From NCBI RefSeq assembly GCF_000497445.1, contig NZ_CM002285.1, forward strand, positions 9,330,961-9,394,960: a stretch of DNA of 64,000 nt, written 5' to 3'. Shown here in pieces: positions 53,221-63,659 of this stretch. Origin of the DNA: Streptomyces roseochromogenus subsp. oscitans DS 12.976 (GTDB taxonomy: Bacteria; Actinomycetota; Actinomycetes; Streptomycetales; Streptomycetaceae). The position numbers and the translations under genes were made by a program. Within the stretch, counting starts at the first letter, position 1, and each line of letters opens with the position of its first letter. The notes beneath the pieces are model-generated. The model searched no databases. It saw nothing but the letters and a program-made list of their open reading frames with translations, and was not told where the DNA came from.

Positions 53221-54214
53221 GACCTGCGCCCAGTGCGTTCTGCCCATGCACGCCAAGGTCTCCTAGCGCGGCGGACGCTTCTTCGAGCACGAGCGCCGCT
53301 CCGCGATGTGCGCGGCGGCTGGCAAGACGGAAGAGCACCGGAGCCTGGAACAGGCCCTGGACGCGACCGCGCGCGAGTCCGGCCACCAGGCTGAGCTGGA
53401 AGTGGCCGCCGCCCACGGGGGCTGGCGGGCCGACGTGCTCGTCACCACTCCCGACGGGCGGCCAACGGCCTTGGAGGCCCAACTGTCCTCCGCGTCCCTC
53501 GTCGACGTCCTCGCGCGCACTCGCCGTTGCGACGCCGACAGAGCCGGCGTCGTCTGAACTCACCCACCGCGCCGCCCGCTGGCTCGATCACGTGCCTGCC
53601 GCACGCCTGTACCGGTCGGCAGCCCAGCACGGACCGTGGACGCGCACCCACCCGCTCGTGAACTCCTTCAGCGTCGTGAGCTCTCCGGAAGTCTGCGACC
53701 CGCAGCTTCCCCGGCACGGTCCCGAACACGCTGGCTGGAGCGACGGCGAGGAGCGGGCCCATGGGGAGATCGTCGGCGATCTACTGCACGGCCACCTCGT
53801 TCCCCTGGATCACCGCCGACCTGCACACCACCACGACGGCTGGACCACTTCCGAGGCCGTCCAAGCAGCCGCAGGCTACGCCTTGGCACACCAGCCCCCC
53901 GCACCCGCATCCCTACCCGCGTACGTCCCCGACGCCGATGCACCCTGGTACCAGCGGCGGCCGCCCCCAGACCAGCAGCGGCTGCTGAAGGCGGCCAAGA
54001 GATGGGTGAAGCAGACCACCGGCGCGTGGCCCGTGGCCGGGGCGCAGTGGGAGGGGGCTGGGTCGCGGGCGGACTCGAGGCGCACTCTGCATTCGAATCC
54101 GGCTCGCCCGTAGAGCTGTCTCTTGAAGAGGTCACCAACTACTCGTGGCAGTGCGCGGACATACTCACGGCCGCGCTGCTGCGCTCCCGAGTGATGGCCG
54201 CGTCGCGCTCGTAA
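53221..54214 (+). pseudogene. CoiA-like competence/nuclease-family protein, frameshifted
   Basis: Pieces: LTCAQCVLPMHAKVS, stop, RGGRFFEHERRSAMC, then WRADVLVTTPDGRPTALEAQ and LSSASLVDVLARTRR (CoiA-type nuclease core), then in the next frame LTHRAARWLDHVPAARLYRS. The tail in a third frame ends YSWQCADILTAALLRSRVMA. At least two frameshifts and one in-frame stop are needed. Actinobacterial relatives are full-length proteins of unclear role. It is non-functional here. Confidence 0.6.
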
Positions 54215-54307
54215 CCCCAGGTCACGGTGACGGCCCTGGCACCCGCGTCTGGGGAGTGCCGGGGACTCTCGGCTACTCCCAGCCGGCGATCGCGCTGTGA
54301 GGATGAT

Positions 54308-54877
54308 TCAGATGCCTTCCGTCGCCACATGTGCGATGACACGCCGGATGTATGCCTCGCGGTGCCGAAGCAGTTCAGCGCTGACGAGGATGCGGTATCT
54401 GCTGATCGGGAGGAACAGGGTGCCGGTGACGGGCAACGCGGTCACCTTGATCCGGAATCCGCCGAGGCGGGTACCGGTGGTCCTCTCGTACTCGCGTACG
54501 GCATCCCTCATGCGCGGAGCACCACGCCGAGGGCGGCTCGCGTTCGCGACTTCGCGTTTGCGTTCGGCGCTCCACAGGCGGACGATATCGCGGTTGTCCT
54601 TGACAACGCGGCCGAGCAAGCCGCCCGGCGACAAAGGAACCGCCGATTCATCCTGCTCCGAGGCGGCCAGAGCGCGGTCCCACCACCGCAGCCACTCCGC
54701 GTCAACTTCCTTGGCACCGTGCACAGTCGATTCGACAGCCAGGCTCGGCGGCGCTATGACTGCCGGTATGCCCAGCGGGTCACGGATGCCGAGCGCGTCG
54801 CGGACTGCCAGCGTAGCGGCCAAGTAGGAGGTGTACCCCAGGACTACTTCCCACGGCGCACCCGACATCGATCCCAT
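54308..54877 (-). CDS. Protein of unknown function
   Basis: 189 aa, ATG 54877 with GAGGGGG upstream. No signal peptide. Natural-looking blocks are PWEVVLGYTSYLAATLAVRD, ESTVHGAKEVDAEWLRWWDR, MRDAVREYERTTGTRLGGFR and the C-terminal ILVSAELLRHREAYIRRVIA. I do not recognise the family. It looks intact although both neighbours are IS debris. Its start overlaps, on the other strand, the IS21 remnant. Confidence 0.6.
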   Translation of the reverse strand: MGSMSGAPWEVVLGYTSYLAATLAVRDALGIRDPLGIPAVIAPPSLAVESTVHGAKEVDAEWLRWWDRALAASEQDESAVPLSPGGLLGRVVKDNRDIVRLWSAERKREVANASRPRRGAPRMRDAVREYERTTGTRLGGFRIKVTALPVTGTLFLPISRYRILVSAELLRHREAYIRRVIAHVATEGI

Positions 54878-55306
54878 GAGTCCCCCTCAGGCCGGTGCCG
54901 CCAGCCGGTTCACCTTAATGCACGACGCTTGGTGGGGTGCCGCCGTCAAAGCCCACGGCGAACGCGACGACACCCGGACCCTGATCGAGGTCCTCCTGTC
55001 CAGTCCCATCTGCCTCACGAACACCTCGTCATCGGTCTTGCCGCGGCCCTGAAGACCGGTGCTCTCACCGCCGATGCCGTCGCCCTGGAAGCCCGCAAGG
55101 CATCCGACGCCGATACCGGACCGGACCCGAAGAAGCGCCGCAGATGCCCTCCACCACCAGCCAGACCCGCCATCGCCCCACTGCCCGCAGCCGTCCGAAC
55201 CGACCTGCCACCCGACAAACGGCCCATGCCCTCCGTCGCCCACTGCGGCCAGTTCCTGCGGGTCCGCCGACCCGACCGCCCCATGAACGAGGAGACAATG
55301 CCGTAG
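54876..55306 (+). pseudogene. IS21-family transposase (IstA) C-terminal fragment
   Basis: Reads MSPPQAGAASRFTLMHDAWW, then AHGERDDTRTLIEVLL. Near 55000 it must shift frame to LVIGLAAALKTGALTADAVA, and it ends with LPPDKRPMPSVAHCGQFLRV. These are the last 140 or so residues of Streptomyces IstA proteins. Both the catalytic core and IstB are missing. Confidence 0.75.
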
Positions 55307-55328
55307 CGGGCCTCAGTGTCATGGGGGC

Positions 55329-55960
55329 TTACCAGCCTCTAGTGTCCAGGGGGCAGGTCCTCGCCCTCACGGATGTGCACGCCGTCCGGGCCGCGGTGGT
55401 ACTGCTGCACCCACACCTGGCGCAAGATCTGCAGGGCGGGTATGCGGCGCAGCCAGTCGGTCGACCGTTCCGCCAGGGCCTGCTCCAGCCGTCCGGTGCA
55501 CCCGCGGCTTGCGCCTCCAGCGCAGCACGCAGGGTCTCGGCAACTAACTCCATCCGGTTCGGCACGCACACGTCGGCCACCACCCGGGTGGAGTCGATAC
55601 GCTGGCGTCCGCCCCGGCGCAGCAGCCCCTGGCCCACGTGGCCTCCAACTCCGTCTCCAAGACGCACTCTTCAAGTCCGTGCGCGACCAGCCGGGCCCGG
55701 AGCCGGGCCAGCAACGAGTGGTCGAACCCGCTGCCGTCGAGGTCCAGGCCCAACAAGTACTTCCGGTCGGTCCGCGCCCGCACGGCCTCGGCGGCCTGCC
55801 GGTCGCACAGCCTCTCGGCGTACTGCATCACCGACACCATCGCCGACGCGCCGGGCGAGGCTGTCGGCCGCCCATCAGCAGGGAATGCGGCTGCGAAGAG
55901 CGCGTCATCGAAGACCTGTCCCACACTGTCACGCAGCCGTATCGCCAGCGAGCGCGCTGG
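55329..55960 (-). pseudogene. IS1182-family transposase remnant
   Basis: Minus-strand pieces in order: LFAAAFPADGRPTASPGASA, then MQYAERLCDRQAAEAVRART, KYLLGLDLDGSGFDHSLLAR (first conserved block). A frame change gives RQRIDSTRVVADVCVPNRME (Asp region), then LRQVWVQQYHRGPDG. The C-terminal half with the rest of the catalytic triad is gone. Confidence 0.75.
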
Positions 55961-56076
55961 TGACTCAACCTCACCATTTCACCTGAGCTTGCTGTCCGGT
56001 GCGGGCCAACGCTCTAACGGTCGGTGTCCGCCTCCAGGTGTGAGGTCCCGGGACACAGAACGAATGGGCACGGTCG

Positions 56077-56952
56077 ATGGCGCAGACGAAGCTCGACAAG
56101 CAGGCGGAGGAGACCGCCGAATCCCGCATGTTCTGCATCGGCCGGATCCTGGCCGGCCGGGACCTGGACGGCGTGAAGCGCACCCGAGGCCACCTTCTGG
56201 CGTTCCGGAAGCCGCGTCCTGCTCGAAGTGGAGGGGCCGTGCACCCAGCCGCCCCTACAGGCGTCACTGTCACGCGGGGCGCCTGCCGCACCGGCTCCCC
56301 GCAGGGCGCGGTGGCGCACAGCTACGGCATACTGACGCCCTACCAGTGCAACAAAATGTTTAAGGAGGGGAAGTTGGCAGCCTGTTTCAGGATCGTCACC
56401 GAGGTGGGAGAGCCTCATCTTGCCCAGGCGGAAGCCCTGGGGCGTGCCTTCCAGGAGGCGATCGCGCCCGCCACCGTGAACTACGACTTCGGCCACATTC
56501 GCGATGCCGCCGCCATGCTTCCCGACAGTGAAATCGTCAAGATGGTCCGTGGTTGGGGGCTCCAGGAAGAGGCGCCGGTCCTGGTGATGGCGCTCTCCCT
56601 CAAGGAGGCGGTCCGCCAGGCGCTCCCGCCCGAGGCGGCTGAGGCGTCGTTCTGGGACACCGTCGAGCGCGACCTCGTAGATGCCTTCACCGGTCTCGCG
56701 GCGCAGGAGGGCGAGCCGGGACTGGCCTACTACGAGGAGGGGCCGGACCAGACGAGCTACTACCGCGATTTGTTCTTCGCCCTCCAGGACGAGCAAGCCG
56801 GCGCGTACCTGTACGCCGTCGCCTTCTGCGCCGACGTCACCGTGGGCTTCGGCAAGTCCCGTGTGGGGACTCTGAGCTTGACTGACACCGCACCGTTCGC
56901 GGTCCGGCTCAATGCGATCGTCGTGCGCCAGAAGCTCGCGAACGTCGCTTGA
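56077..56952 (+). CDS. Protein of unknown function
   Basis: 291 aa, ATG 56077. The last 200 residues have natural composition (MFKEGKLAACFRIVTEVGEP, LAQAEALGRAFQEAI, YLYAVAFCADVTVGFG), whereas residues 30-90 are Pro/Arg/Thr-rich and could be degenerate. No signal peptide, membrane helix or known motif. An alternative start is ATG 56356 (MFKEGK). It is surrounded by IS debris. The gene call is moderate and I assign no function. Confidence 0.5.
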   Translation: MAQTKLDKQAEETAESRMFCIGRILAGRDLDGVKRTRGHLLAFRKPRPARSGGAVHPAAPTGVTVTRGACRTGSPQGAVAHSYGILTPYQCNKMFKEGKLAACFRIVTEVGEPHLAQAEALGRAFQEAIAPATVNYDFGHIRDAAAMLPDSEIVKMVRGWGLQEEAPVLVMALSLKEAVRQALPPEAAEASFWDTVERDLVDAFTGLAAQEGEPGLAYYEEGPDQTSYYRDLFFALQDEQAGAYLYAVAFCADVTVGFGKSRVGTLSLTDTAPFAVRLNAIVVRQKLANVA

Positions 56953-57439
56953 TCCTCCGGGCATCGTGGGGACGCAGGCAAGCCCGGACCGGACCGTTGC
57001 GGGTGAGCGAGCGTTCGGTGGAACGCCGGCGGCGTGCCTGGCGGGAGGGTGGCATGGCCGCCCTCGCCTCCGTGGAGCCGCCGAAACCGCCCAAGCTGTC
57101 CGATAGCCGGTTTGCCGAGCCGGAGAGGGAACTGGCGAGGGGGCCGGCCGTGCATGGCTGGGAGGACCGACGCTGGACCCTGGCCCGAACCAGAGTGTTG
57201 ATCGCCCGGAAGTTCCGGCTGGACTGCTCGTCGGCGGTGGTGTGGCGGCTGATGCACCGGCACGGCTGGTTCTGGCAGTGTCCCGCCCGCCGGGCGCTGG
57301 AACGCGACGAGCAGGCAGTGGGCTTGTGGAAGAAGGATGTGTGGCCGCAGGTGGAATGACTGCGTCGGCGCTGGGGGCCTATCTCGTCTTCGAGTACGAG
57401 GCCGGGTTCTCGATGATGCCGCCGCGCGCCGGGGAGTAG
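56952..57439 (+). pseudogene. IS630-family transposase N-terminal fragment
   Basis: Reads LRVSERSVERRRRAWREGGM, then WEDRRWTLARTRVLIARKFR and WRLMHRHGWFWQCPARRALE, the HTH half. A one-base shift near 57357 leads to SALGAYLVFEYEAGFSMMPP, which begins the DDE domain, then stops. The rest is absent. Confidence 0.8.
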
Positions 57440-57454
57440 GTCCGCCAAGTGCCG

Positions 57455-58090
57455 TCCGCGGAGTGGACGGCACCGCGTTCGATGTCCTGTCGTACGCCGT
57501 CGCGCGCCAATTGAATCTGTGCACCGCGCGGATGCGGTCGGGATCCGGGTGGTGGCCGGGAGCCCGGTGGTTACCGAAGACCACGGTGACGTCGCGGGCA
57601 GGCCAGGACGATCTTGCGCGGGCGGCGTGCAGGAGCCAGGTGGGTGAGGTGGCCGCCGAGAGGAAGGGCGTTGTCCAGGCCGCCGTCAAGGCGCCAGCCG
57701 GTCAGGCGTCCGCTCGCGGTGACCCGGTCGAGCATCAGCCCACCGACGACGTGGTGCCGGTCTTGTGCGCGTGGGCAATCACCTTGGAGCAGCGGGCCGG
57801 AGTAGTGGTGAAACGCGTCGGCGTCGGCGAGCAGGTGCCAGCCCGGCCCGGTGCCGACGTGCGTACCGCGGTTCGCTGTTGGTGTGCTAGCGCCAGGGGC
57901 CGGCGCTGGTGCGGCCGGGGATGATGCCCGCGTCCCGGGCGACGGCCTGGAGTTCGTGCCGACGGATCTCGGGTACGTGCTCGGGGCAGTGGAAGGCGAT
58001 CAGGAACCGCTCGATGCCCAGCTTGCGGTAGTGGCGGACCCAGGCGGCCAGCAGTTCGGTAACCCGGGTATCTCCGGCGGCTGTTGGTGA
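57455..58090 (-). pseudogene. Glycosyltransferase (family 2/92-like) remnant
   Basis: Minus strand: RVTELLAAWVRHYRKLGIER, then FLIAFHCPEHVPEIRRHELQ and ARDAGIIPG, an in-frame TAG at 57887-57889, and in another frame GWHLLADADAFHHYSGPLL (a DADxF-type metal motif), then GLMLDRVTASGRLTGWRLDG. The order follows small Streptomyces GT2-like proteins. The stop and frameshifts make it non-functional. Confidence 0.7.
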
Positions 58091-58141
58091 CCGAAGATGT
58101 TCACCGATGCCGGCCGCCGAGGACGGCTCAGCGAACGAGCG

Positions 58142-59122
58142 TCACCGCGCCGGGAGCCAGACGGGGTCGGCGACCTGATAGGCCGGATTGCCTGGGAGGA
58201 TCGTGCGTGGTGTGCCAGGCCGGGCGAGGGTCAGGCCCACGATGCTCCTCAGCAGATCGCCTCCGCGGTCGCCACTGGGTGTGATCGACATGAAGGCCAG
58301 CTGTGTCCCGTCCGGGGAGTAAGTGGGTTCTAAGTAGCCCGTGGTGCTGTTGGGGCTGGTGACCAGGGTGCGCCAGGTCGAGCCGTTGGCGGCCACCTCG
58401 TACAGGCCCTTGCCGTCGGCGAAGACCAGGTGCCTGCCGTCCGGGGACCAGCGGAGCCATCCGTACGGGTCGTTCGGCAGTCCCGGCTTCCTGACGGTCA
58501 GCGGTGCGGCGGGCTTGTTGCCCTTCTTCAGCCAGATCACGCCCCCGACGGTGAAGGCCAGGGTGCGGCCGTCGGGGGAGAAGCGGGGAACGCCGTCGGG
58601 GGCTGTGCTGACACCGAGGTCGAGCGGTGCGAGGCCGGTGCCGTCGGTGTTGATGGTCCAGTAGCGCGTCTGCGAGGGACCGTGCGGGAACGTCCCGAAG
58701 AGGATCCGTTTTCCGTCCGGGGAGATCGCGGGGTTGCCCACTACGGACTGGCGGTTGCCGAAGTCGGGCGGCATCTGCCAGACCACACGTTGTCCCGTGC
58801 CGTCGCGGTTCATCACGCTGACGGTGTCGCCGCCGCGGTCCGTGAAGTAACCGCAGACGGTGCTGTAGACCAGCGTTTTCCCGTCCTGCGAGGCGGCGAG
58901 ATTGCAGCCCTTGATCCGGTTCGGGGCGCCGATGTCGGAGGTGGCGCCGGTGACGGGATCGGTGTTCTGGAGATAGATGACCTCCGCGCCGTAGTCCGTG
59001 GCGATCTGGCCGTTCCTGATGTGGTGTGAAGCGGTGGCGGCTGTGGCCGCCGTGGTGCCCAGTCCGCAGCTGACCGCGAGTGCCCATGCGACGGTGATGG
59101 GCGTGGTCAAGCGTAAGCGCAC
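58142..59122 (-). CDS. Secreted TolB-like beta-propeller protein
   Basis: 326 aa from GTG 59122, chosen because AGGGGGG lies eight bases upstream; an upstream in-frame ATG at 59143 would begin within the ribosome site. A signal peptide (LRLTTPITVAWALAVSCGLG) is followed by WD40/TolB-type repeats: NLAASQDGKTLVYS, PAISPDGKRILFGT, PRFSPDGRTLAFTV, LRWSPDGRHLVFADG and PTYSPDGTQLAFMS. This is an extracellular beta-propeller, probably for protein or ligand binding. No operon partner. Confidence 0.85.
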   Translation of the reverse strand: MRLRLTTPITVAWALAVSCGLGTTAATAATASHHIRNGQIATDYGAEVIYLQNTDPVTGATSDIGAPNRIKGCNLAASQDGKTLVYSTVCGYFTDRGGDTVSVMNRDGTGQRVVWQMPPDFGNRQSVVGNPAISPDGKRILFGTFPHGPSQTRYWTINTDGTGLAPLDLGVSTAPDGVPRFSPDGRTLAFTVGGVIWLKKGNKPAAPLTVRKPGLPNDPYGWLRWSPDGRHLVFADGKGLYEVAANGSTWRTLVTSPNSTTGYLEPTYSPDGTQLAFMSITPSGDRGGDLLRSIVGLTLARPGTPRTILPGNPAYQVADPVWLPAR

Positions 59123-59289
59123 GATGAATCCCCCCTGGAACAAGGCGAGTTGAACGCCACAGGCTCCGATCGAGCCGCCCCCTGCGGCCCATCGCCCTCG
59201 GAGCTGAGCGTCAGGTTAAAGGGCCGCACGCGTCACGGACACCCGTCGCGCACAATCAGTGCAAACAGAACCACTTCATGTGGAACGTG

Positions 59290-60110
59290 CTGACCCTTCA
59301 TCGTGGGATGGGAGAGCAGTTGGACGTGGCGAGTTCAGTTCGGTGCGGCAGGGGGTGATCCTCGTGGCCTGGATGGAGTGGCGGAAGCTCAGGTCCGGAT
59401 CGGTGATGGTCGGAGCTCTGACGGCCTGGGTCGCGCGGGGGCGGAGTCCTTGGCCGTGCTGGTAATGGCGGGCGGTGACTTGTGTCCAGGGCAGGGAACG
59501 CGGTTGCTGGGACAGGGCTGGCTGGCTGGCCTCGACGCCCAGTGGGCGGTGCGCGTTCTTCTCCTTGACCAGGAATCGGGGGTGGGATCGCTGAATGTGC
59601 CGTGCGTCGGTCGTGACCACGACTCCCGTGAGGTCGAACGGGGCGAGCAGGGCGGGGAAGCAGGTGGTCTCGTTGGTGCGGTCGGATACTCGCAGTTGGG
59701 TGACGGTTTGCCCGGTGCTGGTCATTGCTGTCGGCAGGTGCTCGGCTGGACTGTCACCGTGCCCCGCGAGCCCCGCGCTGACTTGCCGGCCATGGCGAGC
59801 GTGTCCTGACCGGCAGGGTCGTATCCGGTGAGCTCGGCCAGCCCGCCGGGGCAGACGGGTCCGGCGAGCTGCCGGATGGTTGCCGTGTTCGGTGGGATGC
59901 GGATGCTCAGCACGCCGACCGCCTGTGCGCGGAGTCGGGCCGGGCTGTGCTGCGGCGCGGAGGTGGCTCACTGCCCGATCGCCGCATACGACTTCGCGCC
60001 CGTCGACGCCGTGCTCGCGCCGATCAGCAGCACGCTCACGAACGGTTGGCGTCGCCCGCGCCGACAGCGCCGGTCCGGCAGCAACCGCCCCACCACGCCC
60101 ACGCTCGTGC
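59290..60110 (-). pseudogene. ISAs1-family transposase, degenerate copy 1
   Basis: Minus-strand pieces: DRRCRRGRRQPFVSVLLIGA, KSYAAIGQ then a stop, TLAMAGKSARGSRGTVTV, AMTSTGQTVTQLRVSDRTNE and CFPALLAPFDLTGVVVTTDA, HPRFLVKEKNAHRPLGVEAS, RATQAVRAPTITDPDLSF. The whole plan of the family is present, but with stops and changing frames. The C-terminus is incomplete. Confidence 0.85.
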
Positions 60111-60416
60111 CGCGTTGACGGGCCGGTGTCTTGGCGAGGCGGACGCTAGCAGACTGACGGCACATCGAAGCCTGGGCGGTTCAGGGCGACTTGGGAAGGT
60201 CAGTCCGGTTCAGCTGGGGCTTCGTCGTGTTCGTGACGAGCCGGCCCGGACTTTCCGCGCGGCTTTGACAGGCTGTCGGCGTACGAGTCCATGTGCACAG
60301 GTAGGTACAAGCGAACATACATGGCCGTCTGTAGGAGCCCAGGACTCACCGGCGAAGAGCGGCCCATCGCCTTCTGGGACCTTCTCCGGCCCCGTCTGGA
60401 CTGTCAGAATGCCGGC

Positions 60417-61919
60417 ATGCTCACTCGGGGGGATGCGCAGCCGTGCCTGCGGCTGTTCGCAGCCGGGCCGGTCGGGGGGATCGCGGCTGCGGCCGCGACG
60501 CTGCTGATCGCACTGTCGGGCCGCTACGGCTTTCACCGCGACGAGCTGTACTTCCTGCTCGCCGGCCAGCACCCGGCCTGGGGCTACCCGGACCAGCCAC
60601 CACTCACCCCGCTGCTTGCCAGGCTCGGCGCGGAGCTGTTCGGCTCCACCCCGACCGGCGTGCGGATCCTGCCCGCGCTGCTCACCGCGGTCACGATCAC
60701 GCTCACTGCTCTGGTCGCCCGCGAACTGGGTGCCGGACAGGGCGGGCAGGTACTGGCGGCAGGAGCCGCGGCCTGCTCGGGCTATACGCTCGGAATCGGC
60801 CACCTGCTCTCCACCGCGACTTTCGACCTGACGGTCTGGCTGGCGATCATTCTGCTGACGCTCCGACTGCTGCGCACGGGCGAATTCCGCTGGTGGCCTT
60901 CGCTGGGGGCGTTGGTCGGGATCGCACTGCTGAACAAGCTGCTGGTGCTGGGGCTGTTGCCGGCCCTGGCGTTGGGTGCGCTGACGGCCGGACCGCGCGG
61001 CTTCTTCGTACCGCGTCCACGCGCGCTGCTGGGCCCCCTGACCGCTGTCCTCGCCGCGCTGCCCTTCGCGATCCCGACCCTGTGGTGGCAGGCCGTGCGC
61101 GGTTGGCCCGAGCTGACGGTAGCTCACGCAATCAGTGCCGATGTCGGAATCGGCGGGCGCCTGCTCGCCTTGCCGATGCAGCTGCTCCAGTTCTCCCCGG
61201 TGCTGGCGCCCCTGTGGCTGACCGGGCTGAGTCGGCTGTCGCGCCGACCGGAGCTGCGCTGGGCCCGACCGGTCGCGGTGGCCTGGGTGGTGCTGTGCCT
61301 GCTGGTGCTGGCCGGCGGAGGCAAGGGGTACTACCCGATTCCGCTGCTGTACGCGATCAGCGCCGCTGGCTGCGAGCCCTACGCCCACTGGATCCGCGAG
61401 CACCGCGCCAGGCTGGCAGGCGGACTGCTCGCGGCTCTGCTCACCAGCGCCCTGGCCGCCCTGCCGGTGCTGCCCGCATCGGCGCTGACCGTGCCGATGG
61501 CCGTTGACCCCGACCTCGGCGAGGAGGTCGGCTGGCCACAGCTCGCACGCGCCACTGCCACCGGCTGGGAGGCGATCCCCGCCGACCGGCGGGCCACCGC
61601 CGTGCTGCTGACCGCGAACTACGGCGAGGCCGGGGCCATCGCACGGTACGGGCCCGCCCTCGGCCTGCCCGCATCGTACTCCGGCCACATGGGCCTGCAC
61701 GCCTGGGGCCCGCCGTCGGCCACCGCCACCGGTCCGGTGCTGCTCGTCCACCCGGCGGGCTATCCCGAGCTGGAGCAGCACTTCACCGCCTGCCACACGG
61801 TGGCACGCGTCGACAACGGGCACGGCACCGCGAACCAGGAGCAGCACGCGGCCGTGGTGCTCTGCGCGGGGCCGGACCGGCCATGGCCCGTGCTCTGGCC
61901 GCTGCTGCGCCGATACTGA
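60417..61919 (+). CDS. Glycosyltransferase family 39-type membrane protein
   Basis: 500 aa from ATG 60417. Eleven or more hydrophobic segments. The N-terminal periplasmic-loop motif GFHRDELYFLLAGQHPAWGY contains the acidic pair DE expected for ArnT/PMT-like GT39 enzymes; LLSTATFDLTVWLAI and GIALLNKLLVLGLLPALAL follow. The C-terminal extracytoplasmic region carries ANYGEAGAIARYGPALGLP. Such proteins transfer a sugar from a polyprenyl-phosphate donor outside the membrane. The acceptor is unknown. It stands alone. Confidence 0.85.
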   Translation: MLTRGDAQPCLRLFAAGPVGGIAAAAATLLIALSGRYGFHRDELYFLLAGQHPAWGYPDQPPLTPLLARLGAELFGSTPTGVRILPALLTAVTITLTALVARELGAGQGGQVLAAGAAACSGYTLGIGHLLSTATFDLTVWLAIILLTLRLLRTGEFRWWPSLGALVGIALLNKLLVLGLLPALALGALTAGPRGFFVPRPRALLGPLTAVLAALPFAIPTLWWQAVRGWPELTVAHAISADVGIGGRLLALPMQLLQFSPVLAPLWLTGLSRLSRRPELRWARPVAVAWVVLCLLVLAGGGKGYYPIPLLYAISAAGCEPYAHWIREHRARLAGGLLAALLTSALAALPVLPASALTVPMAVDPDLGEEVGWPQLARATATGWEAIPADRRATAVLLTANYGEAGAIARYGPALGLPASYSGHMGLHAWGPPSATATGPVLLVHPAGYPELEQHFTACHTVARVDNGHGTANQEQHAAVVLCAGPDRPWPVLWPLLRRY

Positions 61920-61924
61920 GCAGC

Positions 61925-62530
61925 CAGGTTCCTCTGCACGTTCACCCGTAGGTGGCTCTGTACTCCTAGCCTTTTCTTGGTACTCAGCACCATGATCAAC
62001 CCATGACCGCCGCTCACCCCGTTGCCGAGTGTGTTGCCGCCTCTCAACGCGCTGGGGAACACTTCCAAGCCGGTCTTGCCCAAGTCACCTTCCGGCTGGC
62101 GGATCGCCTCGACGAGCATGTCCGAAGCGACGACGTGGTTGAGCGCTAGCACCTCAGTGCCGCTCTCCAACCCGAGCGGCACGTGGAACGATCCGCCCTT
62201 GTCCACGATCGGCTGTTGGTAGCCGGGACGGACGACGGAGCCCTGGCTTACTGCCGCTGTGACGTCGATGGGCTCCGGCTGAGCACGCCGAAAGGCGGCT
62301 CTTCTGCTCAGACGAGCCCGATGGGCACCTGACTGTAGGCAAAGAACGGGAAGTCCGGGTCGGTCGCCTGCGTTTCCATCCGGGAACCGTGGTGCCAAAG
62401 TTCTCCTTCTGCCTGGGTCGGGTCGCCCAAGTCTCCGGGCAGCCCAGTCCGACCGTGACCGTAGTCAAGCCGGGACCTGCTTGCTGAGCGACACGTTGCC
62501 GTGCCTTGGTCAGGGACACGCCCATTCACG
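61925..62530 (-). other. Unassigned, probably degenerate coding sequence
   Basis: Two minus-strand frames look protein-like: one with VVRPGYQQPIVDKGGSFHVP, then LALNHVVASDMLVEAIRQPE and GLEVFPSALRGG (61925-62290), another with WHHGSRMETQATDPDFPFFA ending YSQVPIGLV (62308-62420). They may be two parts of one broken gene downstream of the IclR gene. No family recognised. Confidence 0.35.
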
Positions 62531-62568
62531 TCCTCGGCAGCTGCTTCCGCTTCCCGCCTTCATCGCGG

Positions 62569-63324
62569 TCAGCGTGCCCCCAAGGCAGTGGCTCTTCCGT
62601 CACACAACACCGCGCCGACTGCCCGGCTGGCCTGGGTGACGATCCGGGCCAGCCGTCGCAGGTCCTGCGCGGGGTCGACCATGGCGCACAGGGCGCCGAC
62701 GACCTTGCCGCGCGGCAGGCTCACCGGTACGGCGACACAGCAGACTCCGGGGATCAACTCCTCACGATCCACGGCCACTTCGCTCTCCTGGATGGCCTTC
62801 GCCTCTCGCTTCCAAGAGGTCGGCAGTGGGCCCAGCGGGACGGCCGGGGGTCCCGTCGCCACCAGGAGTTTTCCCGCCGCGGTGGTCCAGGGCCAGGTCG
62901 CGCCCGCCTGCAGGGGGGCCAGTTCGTCCACCATGCCGGAGATACCTGTGGCAGCCATGGTGCGGCCTTCGCGCAGTACGCACAGGCAGACGCTGGCACC
63001 GGTGGTGCCTGCCAGCCGCTGCAACGGTTGCCGTGCTGCGGCCCGCAGGCCGGGATGCGGCTGCCACTGGCGCCCCAGCCGGAAGATCCGTGACCCCACC
63101 CGGTAGCAGGTGCCATGGCGTTCCACGGCGCCGAGTTCGGTGAGCTGCTCCAGCAGGCGGTATGCGGTCGTCTTGGGTAGGCCGCTGCCCGCGACAAGTG
63201 CGGCCAGACCCGCCTCGTTGCGTTCCGCCAGTGTCTCCAGCAGCGCGAACGCCCCTTCCAGTACGCTCCGTCCGGGGAACGGATCCTCATCCGGCTTCCG
63301 GACCGCCGACCCTCGCCCCGCCAT
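62569..63324 (-). CDS. IclR-family transcriptional regulator
   Basis: 251 aa from ATG 63324, with AGGGGG upstream; an earlier in-frame ATG at 63486 adds non-conserved sequence. The winged HTH is RSVLEGAFALLETLAERNEA, then GLPKTTAYRLLEQLTELGAV. The IclR ligand domain has ELAPLQAGATWPWTTAAGKL, ELIPGVCCVAVPVSLPRGKV and a C-terminal helix. The target genes are probably the degenerate sequence downstream or an unlinked pathway; none is identifiable. Confidence 0.88.
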   Translation of the reverse strand: MAGRGSAVRKPDEDPFPGRSVLEGAFALLETLAERNEAGLAALVAGSGLPKTTAYRLLEQLTELGAVERHGTCYRVGSRIFRLGRQWQPHPGLRAAARQPLQRLAGTTGASVCLCVLREGRTMAATGISGMVDELAPLQAGATWPWTTAAGKLLVATGPPAVPLGPLPTSWKREAKAIQESEVAVDREELIPGVCCVAVPVSLPRGKVVGALCAMVDPAQDLRRLARIVTQASRAVGAVLCDGRATALGAR

Positions 63325-63659
63325 GGGCCCGACCCCCTTCCGCTCCGGGAACCAGTCAAGGCAGCGGGGATAAACGTCCCATGTCATGGGGATAAATCGG
63401 CTGATGGGACTGCCGTTGGGGAGCCAGTGGGGGAGTGGTACGGCAGGTTCGGCCGCGTGGTCGGGCCCGGCGCAGGGCGATGACAAGGTCGGATCGATCT
63501 TGAGTATGTGCTGGTCACCGCCGTGTGACGATGCCCGCCGGGGGTGTCACCCATGCAACGAAGCTCCCGTTGAGGACGGATGACTCTCCAAGTCTCCGTT
63601 CACAACAGGAGCTTCGAGGTTCAGTCGGTCTGCCCGTGTCTGTCTGGTCAGCTCGCCCG

